A stretch of DNA of 64,000 bases from Lachnospiraceae bacterium (GTDB lineage: Bacteria > Bacillota > Clostridia > Lachnospirales > Lachnospiraceae): positions 62,001 to 126,000 of the forward strand of contig JAJQDT010000096.1 of NCBI GenBank assembly GCA_021202075.1. The letters are read 5' to 3'. Below are positions 17,139 through 25,126 of this stretch, piece by piece; position 1 is the stretch's first letter; each line of letters opens with the position of its first letter. The translations under genes were made by a program, and so were the position numbers. A model generated the notes under the pieces. It was not told the DNA's origin and searched no databases. It worked only from the letters and a program-made list of their open reading frames with translations.

Positions 17139-18077
17139 TTAAAACACAATATGTATCCCATTCGGGCTCATGATCAGATCGGTCAATTCTTCGCAGCTCA
17201 ATGATAATAAATTGTTTTTCAGGTCAAAAAGACGCATCCCCAATACTGCTATATTTCCATCAGTACCAGAGCTTAAAATTGCCTTTATGTGTTCCCTGTC
17301 CAAAAGAATATTTTCCCGTTTCAAAACCTGTACAAGCCTGGGCGTACTGAACACAGAAATTTTACTTTCACAGTACCGCTCCCATCTTTTCCCAAACATG
17401 ACGCCAAACTTGCCTGCAGCACCTCTGTCATCCGTAATCACACAATACTTTCCATCCTCTTCACCCGGTAAATCCGACAATATATATAAGCAAATTGCAA
17501 TCAATTCCTCCCCCAGATTATCTCCAGGCTCCTTATTTGCTCTGATTGTCTTAAAAAAACGTTCATACACATTACCATTCCCCAGATTTTTGCCCTTAAT
17601 AATTATATCTGTCAGAGCACTATCCCGATCCATCGTCGTTCTGATCGTACTCACCGGATTTTTAATCTCTCTGGCAGCCCAGATCAGACATTCATTTATT
17701 TTTTCATTTGCAGCAAAGCACTGAGCCATAGCGAAGTACAAATCTTCTTCATAAATAAGCAAACTGGTAATTCCAGATACTTTTATCATCCTCAGGTATT
17801 CCACATATTCCCGATTCAAAATACCGCTGTGCGAAGCAAGCTCCATTAAAACAGTCTTGGTTATGATAAAAACTGCATCTTGCATTTCCATGTATTTTAA
17901 TAAGTAAGAATTCTCCGGATCCTTCAGCTTTGCATGCCTCCGAAAGGAACAGGCATCATAAAAAAAGCATCTCCGTTTCTCAAGGATATGTTCCGAAATC
18001 ATCTCCTTATCCACAACCACAAAGGACATAATTTCATCAATATTAAGAGGAATGTCTGTATAAGCAACCTCCGCCAT
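17139..18077 (-). CDS. PIN-like nuclease-fold protein of the XRE-ImmA-PIN module
   Basis: A 312-residue protein whose residues about 36-250 show the spaced acidic residues of a PIN RNase fold: Asp41 in FFYDACSF, Glu79 in TKTVLMELA, the Glu190/Glu191 pair in NLGEELIAI, and Asp216/Asp217 in VITDDRGA. The last 60 residues are an unassigned helical tail. Its start is 3 nt after the ImmA-like stop, so the three genes form one operon. In VapC-type toxins this fold cuts RNA; here the usual small antitoxin partner is replaced by an XRE regulator and a metallopeptidase. The gene is visibly more A+T-rich than purH or rubrerythrin beside it, suggesting transfer. The fold call is from motif spacing and needs structural confirmation. 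Confidence 0.75.
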   Translation of the reverse strand: MAEVAYTDIPLNIDEIMSFVVVDKEMISEHILEKRRCFFYDACSFRRHAKLKDPENSYLLKYMEMQDAVFIITKTVLMELASHSGILNREYVEYLRMIKVSGITSLLIYEEDLYFAMAQCFAANEKINECLIWAAREIKNPVSTIRTTMDRDSALTDIIIKGKNLGNGNVYERFFKTIRANKEPGDNLGEELIAICLYILSDLPGEEDGKYCVITDDRGAAGKFGVMFGKRWERYCESKISVFSTPRLVQVLKRENILLDREHIKAILSSGTDGNIAVLGMRLFDLKNNLLSLSCEELTDLIMSPNGIHIVF

Positions 18078-18080
18078 CCA

Positions 18081-18884
18081 TCATTCCCCCTTTATCTCAG
18101 AATAAAGCATGCGGATATTACGCAAAACCAATTCCAATGTCCTGCTGTCTGTATATCCTTCCTGAATATATTCCCATCCGAATCGCTCCACTGCTGCTTC
18201 TAAATGAGGATAATCATTCCTTTGGGTCGCGTCAAGAATACTGACATCCAGCCATAGTCTGGAAAAATCATCTTTGATTCTACCAGAATCCATATTTAAA
18301 AGATCTTCCGTAATCTCGCTGCTTTCAGATAACTCCAGCTCATAGCATCGAATCAACACTGCCATATAAGGAGCCTGATAGTAATTCATCAGACGAATCA
18401 GCGTATCCTCTTCCAGACCATTTGACTCATTTTTAAATTTCTGATACATGAAGCGAAACCCCGTTTCCGGCATCAAAAGTGTCCCCGCAAACAAGTTTGC
18501 AGAAAGCTCCTCTTCCTGTTCATAGTATTGTTCACTTGCGAATTCCAGTTTTGACCGAAACTCCCGTTTTTGAAACAGAACATGATAAACCTCGTGGCAT
18601 AACGCAAAATTTACATTCACTTTTGGCAAAGAACTATTCAACACAAGATATCCAAGCGCATCTCCTTTATAGCTGAATGCACCAATTTCTTTATCCGCGA
18701 AAGGCATTTCCATCACCAGAAATCCCTTTCTTTGAAAAGAAGGACGTACAATCTGCATAATATTCAGAACATCCTGATCGCAATTCATTCCAACAAAGGA
18801 ATAGTATTTTTTTACCAGTGCTTCCATATCCGCTCTGTTTGTGCTGCTAAATTGGATAATCCTTCTAAAACGTTCAATATTCAT
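18081..18884 (-). CDS. ImmA/IrrE-family metallopeptidase (COG2856-like)
   Basis: A 267-residue protein with a zinc-peptidase core. It has His97-Glu98-x-x-His101 in CHEVYHVLF, followed about 25 residues later by the downstream acidic ligand region EELSANLFAGTLLMP (Glu126), the typical M78 arrangement. Known members (ImmA, IrrE) cleave or inactivate a cognate XRE repressor when activated by DNA damage or phage-related signals. The gene begins 2 nt after the XRE stop, as expected for such a pair. Its target is therefore probably the adjacent regulator. The C-terminal 120 residues are not recognised and may sense the trigger or contact the PIN-like partner. Confidence 0.9.
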   Translation of the reverse strand: MNIERFRRIIQFSSTNRADMEALVKKYYSFVGMNCDQDVLNIMQIVRPSFQRKGFLVMEMPFADKEIGAFSYKGDALGYLVLNSSLPKVNVNFALCHEVYHVLFQKREFRSKLEFASEQYYEQEEELSANLFAGTLLMPETGFRFMYQKFKNESNGLEEDTLIRLMNYYQAPYMAVLIRCYELELSESSEITEDLLNMDSGRIKDDFSRLWLDVSILDATQRNDYPHLEAAVERFGWEYIQEGYTDSRTLELVLRNIRMLYSEIKGE

Positions 18885-18886
18885 CT

Positions 18887-19252
18887 CTATTCTCCGGACA
18901 GATTTAAAAATCGCTGCTTTGCGCTCATGATTTCGTCTACGTTCTCCATCAGCCGAATTAATTTTCCGGCAAATTCTTCCTGTTTTTCTGTCGGATCCCC
19001 GGCATAAAATTCAATTCTTCCCGTCATATAGTCCTGCTTCTTTGGCACAGTGAAAGGTTCCTGCAGGAAAAATTCCATATTCTTTCCTAAAGCCATCGCT
19101 ATCTTTTCCATGTCCACACCAGTTACATCCTGAGCCCCCGTTAGAATACGAGATAACTTTTTAGCGTCAATCTCTGCTTTCCGGCTCACATAAATTTGCT
19201 TAATTTTCATTTGAGACAAATAAGTATTTACATTCTCAATATATTTTGTCAT
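18887..19252 (-). CDS. XRE-family DNA-binding regulator
   Basis: A 121-residue protein with an N-terminal helix-turn-helix (about residues 15-65: KIKQIYVSRKAEIDAKKLSR, then GVDMEKIAMALGKN) and a short C-terminal extension. The start is ATG 19252 with ATAGGAG eight nucleotides upstream. An in-frame ATG at 19288 cannot be used because it lies inside the -10 box. It heads the three-gene operon and is the likely repressor of that operon and substrate of the adjacent ImmA-type peptidase. The extension may be the cleavage or interaction region. Confidence 0.85.
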   Translation of the reverse strand: MTKYIENVNTYLSQMKIKQIYVSRKAEIDAKKLSRILTGAQDVTGVDMEKIAMALGKNMEFFLQEPFTVPKKQDYMTGRIEFYAGDPTEKQEEFAGKLIRLMENVDEIMSAKQRFLNLSGE

Positions 19253-19286
19253 ACCAGCCACTCCTATCCACGGTTTATCTGATTCC

Positions 19287-19314
19287 ATTATACATCCTCT
19301 TTACTTTTTTTCAA
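19287..19314 (-). promoter_or_regulatory. Promoter of the XRE-ImmA-PIN operon
   Basis: On the minus strand TTGAAA (19309-19314) and TATAAT (19287-19292) are 16 nt apart. Transcription would begin near 19280, leaving a leader of about 28 nt before ATG 19252. The region further upstream (19315-19433) is very A+T-rich and holds no gene. Confidence 0.75.
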
Positions 19315-19433
19315 GGAAAATCTCTATATTTAAGATAATTTCTATTTCATTTTTTCTTCTATCTCATCTATAGCATTCTATTTCTCCGAATTTCTCTCAT
19401 ATTTTGACATAATAATACAATTGAAAGCCAAGT

Positions 19434-19477
19434 GCGGCTTTAGCCGCAAAACACCTTGCCCGGCCCTGCGCATAAAA
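19434..19477 (-). repeat. Right copy of the 44-bp inverted element
   Basis: Reverse complement of the element at 16946-16989 with two mismatches. Like the left copy it begins at the T run of a terminator, here that of purH, and ends in GCGGCTAAAGCCGC. So each copy directly follows a terminated gene facing the module. Confidence 0.88.
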
Positions 19478-19507
19478 GGCGAAGCAGCTCCCCCATGCTG
19501 CTTCGCC
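19474..19507 (-). terminator. purH terminator
   Basis: On the minus strand GGCGAAGCAG (19498-19507) pairs perfectly with CTGCTTCGCC (19478-19487), followed by four T. It ends the purO-purH transcript 40 nt after the purH stop. Confidence 0.88.
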
Positions 19508-19548
19508 CTGTCCGACTTTCTGCAAATTTACGCTCATAAGTGATGGAA

Positions 19549-20727
19549 TCAGTGATGGAACAGCCGGATCCCTGTGAAGGCCATCGCCATTCCATATTTG
19601 TCGCAGGTCGCAATGACATCCGCATCGCGCACGGAGCCGCCCGGCTCGGCGATGTATTTCACGCCGGATTTGCGGGCACGCTCAATGTTGTCGCTGAACG
19701 GGAAGAACGCGTCGGAGCCAAGCGTGACATCCTGCATCTGGTCAAGCCACGCACGCTTCTCTTCCTCAGTGAACACCTCCGGCTTCTCGGTGAATACCTT
19801 CTCCCAGGCGCCGTCCGCGAGCACGTCCATGTACTCCGCGCCGATGTAGACGTCAATCGCGTTGTCGCGCTCCGCGCGGGTGATCTGATCGGAGAATGGC
19901 AGATTCAGCACCTTCGGGCACTGACGCAGGAACCAGTTGTCCGCCTTCTGGCCTGCGAGCCTCGTGCAGTGCACCCTCGACTGCTGGCCCGCGCCGATGC
20001 CGATCGCCTGACCTCCCTTGACGAAGCAAACGGAATTCGACTGCGTATACTTCAGCACGATCAGCGCAATCTTCATATCCGCCAGCGCGTCCGCCGGGAT
20101 GTCTTTATTTTTCGTCACGATGTTGGAAAGCAGCGCGTCGTCAATCGGCAGCTCCTGGCGTCCCTGCTCAAACGTCACGCCGTAGACCTGCTTGTGCTCA
20201 ATCGGATCCGGCCGGTAATTCTCGTCAATCTGGATGACGTTGTAATTGCCCTTCTTTTTCAGCCCCAGAATGTCCAGCGCTTCCTGCGTATAGCCCGGCG
20301 CAATCACACCGTCGGATACCTCACGCTTGATCAAAAGCGCCGTATCGCGGTCGCAGACATCCGAGAGCGCGATAAAATCTCCGAACGAAGACATCCGGTC
20401 CGCGCCCCTCGCCCGCGCATACGCGCATGCCAGCGGCGACAGGTTCTCATAATCATCCACCCAGTAAATCTTTGCCAGGGTCTCGGTCAGCGGAAGTCCA
20501 ACCGCGGCGCCCGCCGGAGAAACATGTTTAAAGGAAGTCGCCGCCGGAAGACCGGTTGCCGCCTTCAGCTCGCGCACAAGCTGCCAGCCGTTAAACGCAT
20601 CCAGAAAATTAATGTAGCCCGGCCGACCGGAGAGCACCTGAATCGGCAGGTCACTCCCATCCGCCATATAAATCCGCGACGGCTTCTGATTCGGGTTACA
20701 GCCATATTTCAAAGCAAGTTCTTTCAT
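19549..20727 (-). CDS. purH: Stand-alone AICAR transformylase (PurH formyltransferase domain)
   Basis: A 392-residue enzyme that adds the tenth-carbon formyl group to AICAR using 10-formyl-THF, the penultimate step of purine synthesis. It matches only the transformylase half of bifunctional PurH: SFKHVSPAGAAVG carries the catalytic Lys-His pair, and GQQSRVHCTRLAG and LGSDAFFPF are family hallmarks. The N-terminal IMP cyclohydrolase domain of usual PurH (about 520 residues in total) is absent. That activity is supplied by the PurO-like gene upstream. The start ATG 20727 directly opens MKELALKYGCNPNQKPSRIY, the normal beginning of stand-alone forms. A 258-bp gap without genes separates it from purO. 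The shared ZTP riboswitch senses the substrate of this very enzyme. Confidence 0.95.
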   Translation of the reverse strand: MKELALKYGCNPNQKPSRIYMADGSDLPIQVLSGRPGYINFLDAFNGWQLVRELKAATGLPAATSFKHVSPAGAAVGLPLTETLAKIYWVDDYENLSPLACAYARARGADRMSSFGDFIALSDVCDRDTALLIKREVSDGVIAPGYTQEALDILGLKKKGNYNVIQIDENYRPDPIEHKQVYGVTFEQGRQELPIDDALLSNIVTKNKDIPADALADMKIALIVLKYTQSNSVCFVKGGQAIGIGAGQQSRVHCTRLAGQKADNWFLRQCPKVLNLPFSDQITRAERDNAIDVYIGAEYMDVLADGAWEKVFTEKPEVFTEEEKRAWLDQMQDVTLGSDAFFPFSDNIERARKSGVKYIAEPGGSVRDADVIATCDKYGMAMAFTGIRLFHH

Positions 20728-20985
20728 GGGAATTCATCCTTTCTTCGATTTTGTTTCATTCATTTACTTTTTTAACAGTTACTACTCGCTGCACACTTCG
20801 TACAGATATCCATGATTCGTATTTCTCAATCATTTTTCTCTGATTCGCATGCCCACTCGATTATCATTTCCCGATTACCGTTCCTGATACACATATGCTC
20901 AAGAGTATCCGTCCCTGATATCCTCTGTAAACTACCCCTTCGCGGGGCATGCCAAAGCTAATGAGCATTCCGCTTTATCATTCAA

Positions 20986-21705
20986 TTACTTCTGATTCTT
21001 ATTTACAATCCTCGTCTCATACGCGCCGGTCACGATATCGATATACCGCACGAACAGGGATACCTTATTGTCCTCGTTCAGGCTGCTCCAAAGCAGATCC
21101 GTGCACGCGTCAATCGCGTCCGGAATCGCCACGCGCTTCGGCTCACCCTCAAAGCTCGGCAGCGGATTGTCGTCTTGCATATACGTGTGAATGAATCGCC
21201 CTTCCCCGGCAACGGCATTCTCATACGAGTACGTATAGCGGTCACACGCCTCGGGATTGCCATTCGCGCTCTTCAAGATCGACATTTCAAACCCGAACTG
21301 TCCGTTTTCTACCGTGAGGACGCCGGAGATCCGCGGCGTATAGTTCGGCGCGTCCGGCTCAAATTCGCGGCAGCGCAGCGACTGTTCGAAGGTCAGCTTC
21401 CCCGCGCCCATTCCATCGTAAATCGTATCCGTCTGGTCGCCGTTCGTCACGATCGTCTTCGTTCCCAGAACCCGCACCGGCGCGTAAATAATCAGGCTCG
21501 GATCCTCCAGCTTCGCCGGGTCAAACGCCTGCGTGCGGATGCCCTCGCCATCCTCCACAAACACTCGGTTCCTGCTGTTTCCGCTCCGGCCCATGATAAA
21601 GTATGCCGTGACCGCTTTCGTGCCATCCTTCGTCCGGCCGATCACAATTCCTCTCCCCGGGTAGCTGTTCGATTTCAATTCCTTTTCCAGGTTCAGCAAT
21701 TCCAT
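20986..21705 (-). CDS. purO: PurO-type IMP cyclohydrolase
   Basis: A 239-residue protein of the IMP cyclohydrolase family first known from archaeal PurO, which closes the inosine ring from FAICAR. Family-like features are YPGRGIVIGRTKDGTKAVTAY near the start, the GRSGNSRNRVF segment and PRISGVLTVENG in the middle. It replaces the missing cyclohydrolase domain of the adjacent transformylase. ATG 21705 was chosen because GAGGAGGAA lies upstream and conserved sequence begins at once; the frame extends to 21756 without support. Expression is probably controlled by the ZTP riboswitch about 205 nt upstream. The 258 bp between it and purH show no features beyond A+T-rich DNA. Confidence 0.92.
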   Translation of the reverse strand: MELLNLEKELKSNSYPGRGIVIGRTKDGTKAVTAYFIMGRSGNSRNRVFVEDGEGIRTQAFDPAKLEDPSLIIYAPVRVLGTKTIVTNGDQTDTIYDGMGAGKLTFEQSLRCREFEPDAPNYTPRISGVLTVENGQFGFEMSILKSANGNPEACDRYTYSYENAVAGEGRFIHTYMQDDNPLPSFEGEPKRVAIPDAIDACTDLLWSSLNEDNKVSLFVRYIDIVTGAYETRIVNKNQK

Positions 21706-21911
21706 CCGCGCATTCCTCCTCCTCGCATCATGCAGGGCTTTTTCTGCCCCATACATAATAAATAATGTGCTTTACATAACTTCGCAAGCATCATTCCTGT
21801 AAAGCATACCATGCAGCAGTTTTCGCTGCACCACCACGTTGTAAAAGCGTATTTGCTTCGCTCCTTCGGAATCTGCATTTCGCTTCAGTCGGCACAAAAC
21901 GCTTTTACAGC

Positions 21912-22012
21912 AAAAAACCGCCCGGCAAAAAATACTCTTTTGCCCAGACGGTCGACTCATCTACACTCATACTCCCCTGTGGTCACCCACTTCCGTCAGT
22001 TGTATGAGTACC
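21912..22012 (-). ncRNA. ZTP (pfl) riboswitch with terminator platform
   Basis: On the minus strand the ZTP aptamer is clear. P1 is ACTCATAC/GTATGAGT (22002-22009 with 21965-21972), followed by ACTGACGGAAGTGGG, a CCAC closing strand, and the invariant 3' part CCGTCTGGGCA (21941-21951). The 3' part doubles as the left arm of a terminator whose right arm is at 21918-21930, followed by six T (21912-21917). Binding of ZMP/ZTP, which accumulates when 10-formyl-THF is short, should prevent terminator formation and switch on purO and purH. The match to published pfl sequences is recalled, not computed, but is near complete in the conserved positions. Confidence 0.95.
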
Positions 22013-22112
22013 TACACCTTATCATTCTTTCCGGGGAAATGCAAGCTTTTTTTGCAAAACAGCCAACCGTTTTACCTCCGATTTTTTACTTTTCTTACGG
22101 ATTGAATCCTTT

Positions 22113-23840
22113 TTATGCGATGCTTCCGCTGATCGCGCTCCACACGTCGCTGGTCTCGTAGCCGAGCCGCCAGCAGGCGATGCCGCCGAGCTCGTACTGG
22201 CTGACGAGAGCCGCGCGCGCGGCGACGGAGGCGGCATCTTCGAGCCAGATCTGGCAGAGACGGCCTTCGGAGTCGGTCCACTCGGCGTACTGCTGGCCGG
22301 TGCTTTCATCGTAGGCGGATGTCAAGCCCAGGCTGGCGAGCAGCTCCTGTGCTTCCGCCATGGTGACGACCTCGCTGATGACTGTCGAGGTTTCGTCGGA
22401 CAGGGTCTCCGTGTACCATACTCGGGAATAGAACGGAATCGCGCTGATGATTTTTTCCTTCGGTACCTCCAGAAGCATATTCTGGATGCCGGTCTCTTCG
22501 AATTCGAGAGACGCCACGCTGCCGGCCTCAGAGCCGACATAGTGCTCATCGTAGCCCATCATAATCACGTAATCGCAGACGATGCCCAGCTCTTCCCGGT
22601 CATAATAGGTCGAGTAATCCATCGGCACCGGGACGTCCACAGACAGGATGATTCCGTTTTTGCGGCAGAGGATCGACAATTCGCGCAAAAACTGGACGTA
22701 ATCATAGCCGGATTCCTGAGCGATGCTCTCGAAATCGATATTGATGCCGTCAAAGCCCAGCTCCAGCGCCTGGGAGATCAGATAGTTCTGAACCGTCTGG
22801 CGCGAGGAGCGGGTAGCCAGGAGCGTGGAGGTGCTGACGTCTTCGCTGAAGTTGCTGACGAGCGCCCATACCTGAAGCCCGGCGTTGTGCGCCTCCTCGA
22901 CATACGAAGCGCTCGCGTAGGACAGCACCGATCCGCTGTTGTCGCTCAGATAATACCAGGTCGGGGAAATTACATTCGCACCGGTCACGTCCGCAATGTC
23001 CTCAGAAAGATTGTCATTCATCGCAGCATAATTGATCTGATGGAACACCAGGTTCACCTTGCTTTCCAGACGGATACTTGAGTAATCCGCCTGATAATAA
23101 GTATCGCGCACCGTTTCTTCGATGTTCGTCAGATATTTATTTTTGATATAACCAATGTATCCATCCGCGGTGACGACCTGCGACCAGTTCTCAAGCTGCT
23201 CCAGCACGGTGACCTGCGCGCCGCCCTCTACATCAGTCAGGATCTCGCTTTTGATTCCGCCGCGGTAGCGCACAACGCAGTCCTTCCGGACCTCAGCTGT
23301 CGTCACCGTCTCACTGCCCGATGTGATGACGACACGCGCCGGAGACTCGCAGGTCTCAAAATGCAGGTTCGAATACTGCTGCAGAAAATTCATCGCCACG
23401 AACATGCCGGACGAGGTGGTCTTCACAATCTCATAGCCCGCGTCGAAGCTCTCGCCGTCAATCGTGTAGGACGAGGTGTTCACCCCGATCTCAAAGACCT
23501 GATCCGCGGTCGTAAAGAGCATCAGCGCCTCGGACGAATCCCAGTAAAAGCGGGAATTCAGCTCGCTCTGAACGAGGGTATAGTCGATGTACACATTTCC
23601 GCTGACAATCAGCGCACGCTCCTGCGCGATATGGTCGTCGATAATCACAGCCGCCACCGTCTCCCCCTCGATTCCCAGAGTCGGCTCGGTCGTTCCCTCC
23701 GCAAAGCCAAAATAAGATTCCGAGCTCATACGCTCGGAGCTCGGCATAAATTTCTGAACACATACGAGAACAATCGACAGGAGCCCGGCCACGGCAATCA
23801 GCCGCGCCAGCCTCCGAAATATTTTATTCTTATCCATCAT
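22113..23840 (-). CDS. GH18 glycoside hydrolase with SH3 domain, membrane anchored
   Basis: A 575-residue protein with an N-terminal membrane anchor (about 9-30), a beta-rich domain (about 55-180), an SH3-like domain (about 185-240) and a C-terminal GH18 barrel (about 258-572). The catalytic DxxDxDxE motif is present as FDGINIDFE with Glu371 as acid. The domain set resembles YaaH/SleL-type spore-cortex and wall N-acetylglucosaminidases. The family cuts beta-1,4 bonds next to N-acetylglucosamine, so peptidoglycan is the likely substrate. The start ATG 23840 is preceded by GGGGGAAG; a second ATG follows at once. It seems monocistronic. The downstream gap to the riboswitch is short and shows no convincing terminator. 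Confidence 0.9.
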   Translation of the reverse strand: MMDKNKIFRRLARLIAVAGLLSIVLVCVQKFMPSSERMSSESYFGFAEGTTEPTLGIEGETVAAVIIDDHIAQERALIVSGNVYIDYTLVQSELNSRFYWDSSEALMLFTTADQVFEIGVNTSSYTIDGESFDAGYEIVKTTSSGMFVAMNFLQQYSNLHFETCESPARVVITSGSETVTTAEVRKDCVVRYRGGIKSEILTDVEGGAQVTVLEQLENWSQVVTADGYIGYIKNKYLTNIEETVRDTYYQADYSSIRLESKVNLVFHQINYAAMNDNLSEDIADVTGANVISPTWYYLSDNSGSVLSYASASYVEEAHNAGLQVWALVSNFSEDVSTSTLLATRSSRQTVQNYLISQALELGFDGINIDFESIAQESGYDYVQFLRELSILCRKNGIILSVDVPVPMDYSTYYDREELGIVCDYVIMMGYDEHYVGSEAGSVASLEFEETGIQNMLLEVPKEKIISAIPFYSRVWYTETLSDETSTVISEVVTMAEAQELLASLGLTSAYDESTGQQYAEWTDSEGRLCQIWLEDAASVAARAALVSQYELGGIACWRLGYETSDVWSAISGSIA

Positions 23841-23867
23841 TGCTGTACTTCCCCCTTATATTGTCCT

Positions 23868-24084
23868 GGATTCCGCAGGGAATCCAGGACGTAGGCCGCG
23901 CTTCGCGCTTTGCGCGATTCCGTTGCGCGGCTCTCCTTGATTTGTCATGAATTCCTTCAGGAATTCATGACGCAGGCCGCGCCCCTCGCCGGGTTATGTC
24001 CACAATCTTCGATTGTGGATGTGGGCATCCCACACTTCGTGCGGGATATGTCTCGCGCTTTGCGCGATTCCATTGCGCGGCTCT
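23868..24084 (+). repeat. Mosaic of hairpin repeats including family-B copy 1
   Basis: Two perfect hairpins (TCCTGGATTCC/GGAATCCAGGA at 23868-23893 and GTCATGAATTCC/GGAATTCATGAC at 23946-23973) are each followed by CG-T/C-AGGCCGCGC. Next comes family-B sequence CTCGCCGGGTTATGTCC with the hairpin CCACAATC-TTC-GATTGTGG and GGGCATCCCA...GGGATATG. The string GCGCGATTCC-A/G-TTGCGCGGCTCTC occurs twice. The region 23841-24304 carries no gene. A further nested stem (GGATGAA/TTCATCC) lies at about 24246-24293. Confidence 0.8.
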
Positions 24085-24304
24085 CTTTTCCACAGTATAT
24101 CAGTTTCTACAAAATCCGTCATTATTTTTGAGCGATTCTTCTCTAAAAATTAAGAAGTAGCACAATCGAACTTGTGCTGCTCTGACCGGGTCAGGGAAAC
24201 AGCGGCCAGACCTTCCTCCTTTCTCTTCGTTGAGATGGTACAGGGGATGAAGCTGTCAGGTACCGAAACAGCCCGCAGGTTTCATCCTCTGATATCGTGC
24301 ATCC

Positions 24305-24538
24305 TTACAGACGGATTTTTACGAAATTGATATCGGTGATTTTTTTCTGGTCGTCGCCGATAAAGTCCCGCATATAGCCGCCCTCCCCGGCGAATATGCA
24401 GGCGCTGACGATTTCGTTCGCATGACAGCGTCGGCCTTCCAGATATAAATGTGTTCCGGCCATCTCATAGCTGCGCAGCTCTTTTTTCAAAAGTGCAGCC
24501 GGACAGCCATTGTTTTTGGGATTGATCCGTTTGTTCAT
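24305..24538 (-). CDS. Small hypothetical protein
   Basis: A 77-residue protein beginning MNKRINPKNNGCPAALLKKE. I do not recognise a family. The reading frame is supported by AGAGG seven nucleotides before ATG 24538, by normal amino-acid composition and by a compact predicted fold with several beta strands (GTHLYLEGRRC, VSACIFAGEGGYM). No membrane segment or metal motif is evident; two cysteines are isolated. It stands alone between non-coding stretches, so the context gives no hint of function. Confidence 0.65.
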   Translation of the reverse strand: MNKRINPKNNGCPAALLKKELRSYEMAGTHLYLEGRRCHANEIVSACIFAGEGGYMRDFIGDDQKKITDINFVKIRL

Positions 24539-25044
24539 AAGTACCTCTTTTTCACAGACAGAAAAGTCCGGAGATGCTTGTGATATATTTCCATGCTTTT
24601 TATGCCTGTATTTTCTGTTGCAATTTTAAGGAAAGTTTATTATACTGAAACTGTACAAAGGAACCGTACGGAAGCCGAAAGCTCCGTCCTGGTTCTTTCA
24701 CAGAAAGGGTATACAATCTGCTTGCGGCCGGGAAGTACAGCAACGGTCCAGGTTTTCCCTCCTTTCTTTTTTGTGTATATCCTTTCTGTTGTGTATTATA
24801 TATAATGAGAGTTTGCTTTGCAAGTATTTTGTGCTCTTGCAATTGTTTTTCTGCATTTTTTACAAAATACGTGAGGGATGGTTCCTCCATTTTTTTGCAA
24901 TCTTGACGAAACATAGGTTTCACTGATTTTTTCCCCGTTTTGGCAACGGGCAAATTGATCTGCCTCAAGCCTCGCCTGAGAAGAGCGTGAAGCCTCAGCC
25001 TGCCACAGGCAGATATAGTCGGCAGATATGTGAAATTTAACCAC
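24539..25044. other. Non-coding stretch upstream of mecA
   Basis: About 500 bp in which every open frame lacks a ribosome-binding site and has unlikely composition. The DNA is A+T-rich in the middle (24760-24900). I see no repeat, tRNA or clear RNA structure in it. Confidence 0.5.
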
Positions 25045-25072
25045 TTTACATTTGGTGCGAAATGCGTATAAT
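25045..25072 (+). promoter_or_regulatory. Predicted mecA promoter
   Basis: TTTACA (25045-25050) and TATAAT (25067-25072) are 16 nt apart, placing the transcript start near 25080, about 47 nt before the mecA ATG. Confidence 0.65.
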
Positions 25073-25126
25073 GTAGTATAATCTTTTGCGAACCATGCGG
25101 GGCAAGTATGTAAAGGATGTGATTGG

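Noticed and set aside
19540-20775. 411-codon plus-strand frame over purH
   Set aside because: Antisense shadow of a clearly conserved purH; composition is Arg/His-rich as expected for such shadows.
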